From Oppiella nova (Eukaryota > Arthropoda > Arachnida > Sarcoptiformes > Oppiidae): 31,518 nt of DNA. A model generated the notes under the pieces. The model was given only the letters and a program-made list of their open reading frames with translations, searched no databases and was not told where the DNA came from. Where the stretch lies: contig CAJPVJ010000223.1 in NCBI GenBank assembly GCA_905397405.1, positions 1 to 31,518 on the forward strand, given 5' to 3'. Shown piece by piece: positions 24,328 to 31,518 of the stretch. A program made the translations under genes and the position numbers. Positions within the stretch are counted from its first letter, which is position 1. Every line of letters starts with the position of its first letter.

Positions 24328-24376
<49 letters not shown>

Positions 24377-24416
24377 AATATTTTCCCTCTTATGATGAAT
24401 TATTTGCCCAGAAATA

Positions 24417-24417
<1 letters not shown>
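24328..24417. repeat. Microsatellite-associated dispersed block, copy 2
   Basis: (CT)n 24328-24352, (CA)n 24352-24377, then a 42-base unique segment (24376-24417) that is the reverse complement of 12142-12183 with one mismatch. An AGAATATTCT palindrome abuts its left end. Confidence 0.9.

Positions 24418-24418
<1 letters not shown>

Positions 24419-24453
<35 letters not shown>
24419..24453. repeat. (CT)n microsatellite
   Basis: About 17 CT dinucleotides directly after the dispersed block, so the 42-base segment is framed by pyrimidine tracts on both sides. Confidence 0.95.
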
Positions 24454-24454
<1 letters not shown>

Positions 24455-24623
24455 ACGATTCCTATTCTCCAATTTTATCTCATTATTATTGATACCATAC
24501 TTTCGGTGGTTATGATGATTATTATTATTCCTCACAGTTCTAAGCGATTGTGGTATAGTTTTTCACAAATGATTTGGCGACTGAAATACAGCACCAGAAA
24601 TACATTCATATTATTTTTATATA

Positions 24624-24646
24624 TGATATACTCGGCGAGTATATCA
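24624..24646. repeat. Perfect hairpin (10-bp stem)
   Basis: TGATATACTC, GGC loop, GAGTATATCA. It is isolated and not followed by a T run, so no terminator role is implied. Confidence 0.7.
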
Positions 24647-24703
24647 ACAAAAACCCAAAACCGCACAATAATTCTTAGCATTATTATTATTATTGATATT
24701 TAA

Positions 24704-27281
24704 TTCATGACTACTTCTTACACTTACTATTTTCTCTCAACAATGTTATTATTAAGAAAATTAATGACAACTAAATAATAGGAATATAATATTCAGGTGT
24801 ATTTCGCATAAATATTTTAATAGTTTTCTTTTACTTGAAAACTATATTTTTATCTCAGGGTCTATATTTGAAGTAATAGTGTATAAGGGATTAGCAAATA
24901 ATTTATTTAGTTTCATGACAGTTACTTGTTTATTAATAACAAAATTTCATATAATAAAGTAGATATTAATATAAAAAAGTAAATCCATAAATACACTATG
25001 AGGTATGTACACTATTCAATTCTGTACAATATAACAGAAAATTCTGTATTTACTTGTTCACATTTCAAAATTGTATGTCAAATGTCAGTATATATTGTGT
25101 ACGCTTTTTATTGCTTAGCTTTGATAACAAGTCATTATTAATGACAAGTGATATATAAAAGAAATAGCAACAAAAAGTGAATTAAATTTTAATCATAAAA
25201 CTAATGGTTTATTAACTTTATGTAAACATTTGCCATACGAGAGAAATATTTTTCCACATTCAATATGTTTTGTTTATTCACTTTGTCTAATCATATCGTA
25301 TTATATTATAACTACACGTTTCCATAAACTGTCAGCAAATATTATCTTTGTATTAATTTAATACAATTTATTAATAATTACTGTATTATATATAGTAACA
25401 CGCAAAAATATATCTTGCTAAGACTTCTTATTTTATCTTAAAATATTCTACAAAGAGTTTAAAATTTTGTAATTTTTGGTATTGTGACATAGAGTAATGT
25501 TTGAATAAAATATATTTGAATTTGAATTTAAAATTATATATTCTAAAATCTAAACAAATTCTCATTCTATAAAAAAAACTATTTTAATATTCAATTTATT
25601 TGCAAATTTAAATATAAATGCATACTAATAATGGTAATAGATTTAACGTATCTATATTGACAATTTATAAAGTGTACAAAATCCTTTTCGCTATAATAAA
25701 CAAAAATAGGATTATATTCTGTGCTCTAATACACAGAATATTACAGGAATTTCTAGATACACTGTATGGCATGACATATACATTATATTATATTATATAT
25801 CTTATATTAAAGTACACTATTCATAGGAATTAGATAAAAGCGAGTATATTATTGACATATAAAAGCAATTGATTCGTAAAAATAAATAAATGAAATTATT
25901 TTCTTAACAATAGGCAGAATCCTATAAACACTCTTTTTCTAGATGTTTGGGAACCTCTTATCTAAATCTCAATATATTTTTGTGTAAAAGAGATAAAAAA
26001 AATTGCAAAACAATAGCACAAAGTCTTGTCTATTGTATGTTTTATATCTAAATATATTTAAGACAAAAAACTGAGTATATATTTAGTGAATACAAATGTT
26101 TGTTATTTGACTTAACGATACGATGGAAAACGTATGGTTTGACTGATTTTCCGCGAGAGAAGTTCACTTCATATCGGTTTAAAATATATAGAGATTTATA
26201 TACTGTATATATACATATATATAATTTTCATTTATTTGTTAAGCTATTTATAATAAGTGTTTTCTGCTAACAATCATTGGATGACTCAAAACAGTCAGAA
26301 TCCGATTGGAAATGAACTGATTTTTCAACAGAATATTCCGTACAATACCATGCATTCAGTAAATATAAATACAATAGAAAGGCATTTAAAACTTACTGTT
26401 ATTTTTAAACGCATGTATAAACCGATATAAAGCAACACTTTATTATTGAACACGTATGTATTATTTTCATTATTAAATGCAGATATAAAGTTATAATAAA
26501 TGTCTGTTCGCACAGAATATGTATTATATATATAAATCACATGTGTATTACAATCTCTACAAAGAGTCAATTATTAGTCAAGACTCTTATTCATGTAATT
26601 CAGTCATAAAAACTTGTGTGTATTCTCTGAGAGAAAAATTTATTATTAAATAATGTTTAAAACAAAGAAATAAAAAAAATTCAGTTTGTATTTGTAAACA
26701 CACACAGAATTTGTAGAGTCACTTATACTTGCCATACAGTTAAGTATTATTATGTTTATTATAAAGAAGCTTAAATATCAAAAGCTCTTTGATCTGTACA
26801 GTGCCAGTCCCTATCGCACTGGTATTCATACATACACTTACTATCACATACACACTCTCCCGGTGCTAGCATTTGTCACACACACATACTACGGTACCAA
26901 CCAGATACCATGCACATATAGCACACATATACAGCACACACTCAATCTATTACACACACCGATCTATCGTATAATGAATTTGTAGACTAAAAATATTATT
27001 TAAGAGAATTTGTTGCGACAAAAAACTTTTCATTCAATGCAATCGCTGAGACTATTCGGCTCTCTAATCGTATTTAATGCTAACTTTTGTGTTCATATAA
27101 TAAGTAATATTGTGTTTCGTATGTGATGTTCAATACACTAACGAAAAAGAGAGATCACTGGGAGAGAGATATAGTGAGAGAGTAGGAGAGAGCTCTATAT
27201 TTATGGTTGACTTTTCTGTAATATGCTTTCCGTATAGTATAGAAATGTATAGAGTTTTAGGCAACCTTTCGATAAAATTCT

Positions 27282-27318
<37 letters not shown>

Positions 27319-29163
27319 CTTATGTTAGGCACCGAGACTGCGCTCGCATACAGAATATATTCGCAATGAATCTCTCGTTTTAATCCCTTCACACTTAACA
27401 TTAGTTTTGCTTTAGTTTTTTATTTTATTTTTTCTCTTCAATTCTGACATTCACTGTCTCTAAAAATCTATTCAAATATTATCTCAAGTATTCCCATTCC
27501 CTTTGTGTTAATATAATACAGAATGCAAGAATATTCTGTGATTTAAATGATTTTTGACTGGAGCAATAATTCAAAACTATTTAGGCTTCAAAGCTAAATC
27601 ATCGCTACATAACTGTAAGAGTAATTAAATTGTATTTTGAGAAATTAGAGCACCCGGATGAATAGACTACATGCGCCCTTAATATGTATGTCTTTCTGTG
27701 TATTATACAGTAAATTCAAATTGCAAAATTACTGACTACTGTGGCTTAGCGTACATTATTTATCACATTAAATACAATAATAGGAATTTTAAAACAAAAG
27801 CGCCGGAAAAGAGTAATAAAATAAAACTTAAAATACTATTCAAAGCTTTCAACCAAACAAATCTGCTTTTATTGAATTATATCGTAAATAACAACTTTTA
27901 TTTGTTTTTTGTATGCATTTCTAGCATAGTGATTATCCATTATCATATGTAAATAACTATAAATTATACCAAATTCATTGTTTTAAACTATTAATAAATA
28001 CTAATTTAACTAAGGATTTGTTTTCAATATTTGTTTAATTTAACGTAATTTTAGGCAAACGTATAGCTAATTAAATAAGAGTTATTTCACAATATTGCCA
28101 ATATAAAGCAATATTTTGTTACTTAATTAAGTATTTATTTTAATTATGTTGTTGTCAATATAAAGAAATCACAGAATTAGATGATTACATTAGCATTAAT
28201 ATCATTAAAAGTAAAACAACTAAATTATTCATTAAATGTTAACTAGCTTAATTTGGTTCTAATGCATAGAGTTTTGTATTCCAGTCAACAAGTGATATCA
28301 TATTATTTCATTGAGTAAATAATAAGTTTTTGTAATTTATTTTGTGTTTTATAAAATTAAAGAACTTATTATATTTAAATTAACTAATAGAGTACGTATA
28401 GTGACTAAAGATATTATTTATAAATTCTGGTTTACAATAATATAGGTGATCATAATAATTACTAAAATTTATACTAGTCTTTAAAATGTATTAATTTTAA
28501 ATTAAATTAATTCTCATATTGATAAATAGAAATTAAATATACGAACTGTAACAGACAAATTTATGATTACAATATCATTCATACAGTATAAATCAAATAT
28601 AACACATTAAATGCCTACTAGACGCTATGGTTTGAATATAATTTATGATTTTAAATTAAATATGATAATAATAGTATTATATTGTAAACTAATTTAAAAT
28701 AAAGTCACTTTAAAATGTAATTAATAAAAGTATTAGTGGTGTTTAAACAACCTTTTAAATAATATTTATAAATAAGGTGCAAAAATGTTTACATGCAATA
28801 AATAATTGAGGTAAGTATCTTTGCGGAAAGTACTGAATGTGCAAATTTCAGCATTTATTACATTGAAATATAACACACTTTTGATTAAATACACTTTTAG
28901 ATCGCTTTATTTATAGATAAAATTTGATAGTTATTTATATTTACAAAACTACTGTATATTTTCTGACTTATATTTAAGAAGTCAAACATAACTTAAGGTG
29001 ATATTATAAACATATAAATAGTGTTATATTTTCCGTATAAATAATGTACTCAAAATGAATAGTAACACAAAATATTATTATTAACAATCAGAATTAGAGA
29101 TAATATTTATATATCTGTAAATATTATAATAAATAAAATAAAATCAATTAAAATTTAAAAATA
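24704..29163. other. AT-rich intergenic stretch between genes A and B
   Basis: No coding island seen on either strand. It holds a (GA)n tract at 27285-27317, GAATATTC at 26331 and 27529, a CAGTGC/GCACTG hairpin (26799-26821), and long featureless AT-rich runs (23.4-24.2 kb and 27.9-29.2 kb are especially poor in G+C). A short Pro/His/Thr-rich plus-strand frame near 26.8 kb lacks codon bias and splice support. Confidence 0.55.
27285..27317. repeat. (GA)n microsatellite
   Basis: About 16 GA dinucleotides. Confidence 0.95.
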
Positions 29164-29169
29164 TTTAAT
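29164..29169 (-). promoter_or_regulatory. Possible poly(A) signal for gene A
   Basis: ATTAAA on the minus strand, about 230 bases after the gene A stop codon. AATAAA does not occur on this strand between here and the stop. Such hexamers are common by chance in AT-rich DNA, so this is only a candidate. Confidence 0.2.
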
Positions 29170-29400
29170 TACACGTTTAAATAATAGCAAAATAATTAAA
29201 AATTAAAAAGGTATATGGCTGTGCTAAATTCATAAGCAAAGTATACAATATATAAAAATTTTCAATATTAAAAATATAATGATTTCAAAACTCCTATAAA
29301 ATTACGAAATTATCTTTGATTTAAACATTTTTTTGGCACCGTTTGAATTAGTAGGCGATCCATAAGTGCAACCAACGGCTATAGAGACTACCAGTCCACT

Positions 29401-29703
29401 CTACATAATGAGCACCTGTTGGCCAGTTAGCAGTTTGAACAACAGTATGGGCCAAATGGGCCACATGGCAAACAACAGGCCAAATATCCAGTCGGTTAGG
29501 CCATAGAATATTCTGTAGGGAAGGCCACGGGTGCTGTCCCTAAGGAAATACTCCGGCAGTCCTTTGCGTTGAATTATCTGTTGGACAGACTCTTTGGTCG
29601 GCTTTTTCAGGTCATACGCCAAACCCAGACATGCATTCAGATCAATGAAAAGCGTGGCCGGATTGAAGAATTCCCAGAATTTCTTTTCGCTCGAACTGTA
29701 ATC
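29401..29703 (-). CDS. Gene A, terminal coding exon (C-terminus with hydrophobic tail)
   Basis: The best coding island in the window: 100 codons and TAG (29403-29401) with C/G third-position bias. Acceptor choices are TTACAG (exon from 29695, one base completing a codon) or AAATAG (exon from 29703, starting DYSSSEKKFW in frame). Residues 9-30 are aromatic and hydrophobic (FWEFFNPATLFIDLNACLGL). Residues 31-64 are charged (DLKKPTKESV, RKGLPEYFLRDSTRG). Residues 72-92 form a likely membrane segment with WPIWP. The polypeptide ends KLLTGQQVLIM. The composition suggests the tail of a membrane-anchored enzyme or transporter; I cannot name the family. Upstream exons should lie above 29703, perhaps outside the window. 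An AGAATATTC palindrome occurs inside the coding sequence (29505-29513), where it encodes RIF. Confidence 0.75.
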   Translation of the reverse strand, partial: DYSSSEKKFWEFFNPATLFIDLNACLGLAYDLKKPTKESVQQIIQRKGLPEYFLRDSTRGLPYRIFYGLTDWIFGLLFAMWPIWPILLFKLLTGQQVLIM

Positions 29704-29716
29704 CTATTTAGCAGTC

Positions 29717-29723
29717 GGGAGAG

Positions 29724-29767
<44 letters not shown>
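29717..29767. repeat. (GA)n tract acting as minus-strand pyrimidine tract
   Basis: GA dinucleotides with GAAA interruptions. On the minus strand it is a CT-rich run ending 13-21 bases before the two possible acceptors of the gene A terminal exon, which is the place for a polypyrimidine tract. The microsatellite thus probably doubles as a splice signal. Confidence 0.8.
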
Positions 29768-29770
<3 letters not shown>

Positions 29771-31518
29771 TATATATAAAGTATTATCAGTTGTTAGAAT
29801 AAATTTAATCAAATACTATGGAGTCGCCACACAAAAGGAATGCCTAATATGTGTGCATACATTGGAATGGGAGCTCATTTTTCACGAGAGCCTATGTCTG
29901 TGTATGTTTTAAACACAATTTTCTATCACTGAATATGTTATTCACTTGATTTCATTGCCTACTTTGATTTTCTGTTGCATTTACTTTCACAATGCATATA
30001 TATATTCCCTATAAGAATATTCTAGATTTTATTCCCAGAATATTGAGAAAAGGTTTTGAAAGAATTTATTTTTAACCATAAATTTCTATTATATTATAAA
30101 ATTGTGTGCTGAAAAGTTTTATTTTTATTTGTCAATGAAAACTTAAATTATTCATAAAACTAAATGAATATCTCTTTGGGTATAATATATGATATGCCAT
30201 GAGAGTGAAGTCCTTTTAAAATGCATATTAATTATGAAAAATGAAGATTTCTATAGAATAACTTATAAACTTTAATATTAAATAACAAAAAACAAAAATA
30301 ATCCTGTTTATTAATATAATATAATATAGTATCGCATTTATACGGTGAAGTACAGCCCACTTATCTCTTTAAGGCATAGCTTTTGAGAGTAGTTCTCGAG
30401 ATTTTCAATGTGTTATGTAATACTGTATGTGTTTTTGGTTTTACATTTGACAACATTTCCATAATCCTATCACTACTGAAATACCTGTTCATTATATTCT
30501 GGGACTGAAAAACTTTTCCGTGGATTATATCCGTGTTTTATAACAAGAATACAAATTTTCCTCACTTTTGTTATGTTTACTAAAATCCTTATATATTTAT
30601 ATTCTTTAAGAATATTCTGTTTTCAAAATATGTTTTCTATATTTAACTTATACAATGCTTTTTATGTCGAAATATTTTTTAATATAAAATAAATTATACA
30701 GTAAGCTTACCATTGGAAACGTATGATGGTAGTTGTGTGACCCTGTTTATTGCGGATATAAATAGAAAGTGATATTAAAAATTGATGGCACACAAAAAAA
30801 TACTTAATTTAATATCAAGACATGAAATCCTGTTTAGTTAGCACTTATTGATTGATGAAATAATTCGTTTAATACAAAATTGATTGAAAAGATAATAGGT
30901 GGAACGGTATAATAGAAATTTTTGTTGAGATTTTTTTGTGACTAAAAATTATCGCTTAATTTAGTAATCAATACATTTAAAGGGAAACAACTTTTTCTAA
31001 CTCTTAATGTATTGCATTTGTTTCGACACTAATTTATTATAACATGAATGACATAATTATGTGATTAGTGTTTAATGTGAACAATGATTAGTTGGGTATT
31101 TATATGTAATTCTTAGAGATTAGTCCTCTTATTAACACTCCCTGTGCCTCCCAGTCCTTACCACTCGCTCTCTCACACCACAGCTGTGTATATATTTTGG
31201 CCGCAAATCCCAATATAAGTAATGCTCGGATGTATTTCCCATCATATGATCAATCAATTAGTGTCAACATAAATATATGGCACAACAAAAGCCATACAAA
31301 ACACACACAACACTACCAGACCTCGCAAAGATCTACAAAGTCCTGTTCCCCACCAATACATACCTTCGCCCATAGATAGATAGACCACTAATCGATTCTC
31401 TGTGGGTCTCATCTCATTGTTATAAGGCCTACAAATATAGACATATAATTAGTTAACTTATTACTACAGTATTAATACACAACCAAATCAATAGACAATC
31501 TATAGGTCACATCAAAAG
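29768..31518. other. AT-rich stretch upstream of gene A terminal exon
   Basis: Probably gene A intron. GAATATTC occurs at 30015 and 30610. A moderately G+C-richer patch at 31140-31380 includes a minus-strand donor-like CGAAG|GTATGT near 31363, but no frame with the codon bias of the recognised exons, so I do not call an exon there. Confidence 0.5.

Noticed and set aside
24392-24703. Longest open frame in the window (103 codons, plus strand)
   Set aside because: It runs through a (CT)n tract (Leu-Ser repeats) and Ile/Met-rich AT sequence, without codon bias or splice support. Its start lies in a dispersed repeat copy.
1-31518. tRNA, rRNA, CRISPR array or intact transposase genes
   Set aside because: I looked for tRNA B-box-like words, spaced direct repeats and long transposase-like frames on both strands and saw none.

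Overview
The window reads as a strongly AT-rich nuclear genome segment from an invertebrate eukaryote, probably an arthropod; a mite would fit but I cannot prove it. The grounds are spliced coding islands with GT-AG borders and C/G-rich third codon positions, very long AT-rich introns, many (GA)n/(CT)n microsatellites, and no bacterial-style gene packing. I see no tRNA, rRNA, CRISPR array or intact transposase gene.

Layout: Only about 0.9 kb looks coding, all of it best read on the minus strand. (1) The last exon of gene A lies at 29401-29703. It encodes a C-terminal tail of about 100 residues ending in a very hydrophobic segment; the rest of gene A would lie above 29703 or outside the window. 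(2) Gene B is a chain of four minus-strand exon candidates: 22902-23074 (likely start codon), 22732-22805, 8908-9142, and 1-72 running off the window edge. Their splice phases agree at every junction, giving about 184 residues across introns of 96 nt, about 13.6 kb and about 8.8 kb. I do not recognise the product. Everything else is intron, intergenic DNA or repeats.

Repeats: A 997-bp tandem duplication (7101-8097 / 8098-9094) copies most of gene B exon 3 but leaves the lower copy without its acceptor end. A 685-bp tandem duplication (12633-13317 / 13318-14002) carries several perfect hairpins. A 127-bp perfect inverted repeat brackets about 1.0 kb (11066-11192 / 12235-12361). A further block associated with microsatellites recurs inverted 12 kb away (12142-12232 / 24328-24417).

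Most striking signal: the last 128 bases of the second 685-bp unit (13875-14002) are the exact base-by-base complement of the matching bases of the first unit (13190-13317), without reversal. The two blocks stay in register with the direct repeat on their left. No standard recombination or replication process makes an unreversed complement, so this is either an assembly or sequence-handling artefact or something very odd. The second window-wide signal is the palindrome GAATATTC (often AGAATATTCT, up to ACAGAATATTCTGT). It occurs 21 times, where roughly 1-2 would be expected at this base composition. It matches the minimal heat-shock-element pattern nGAAnnTTCn and sometimes sits beside GA tracts.
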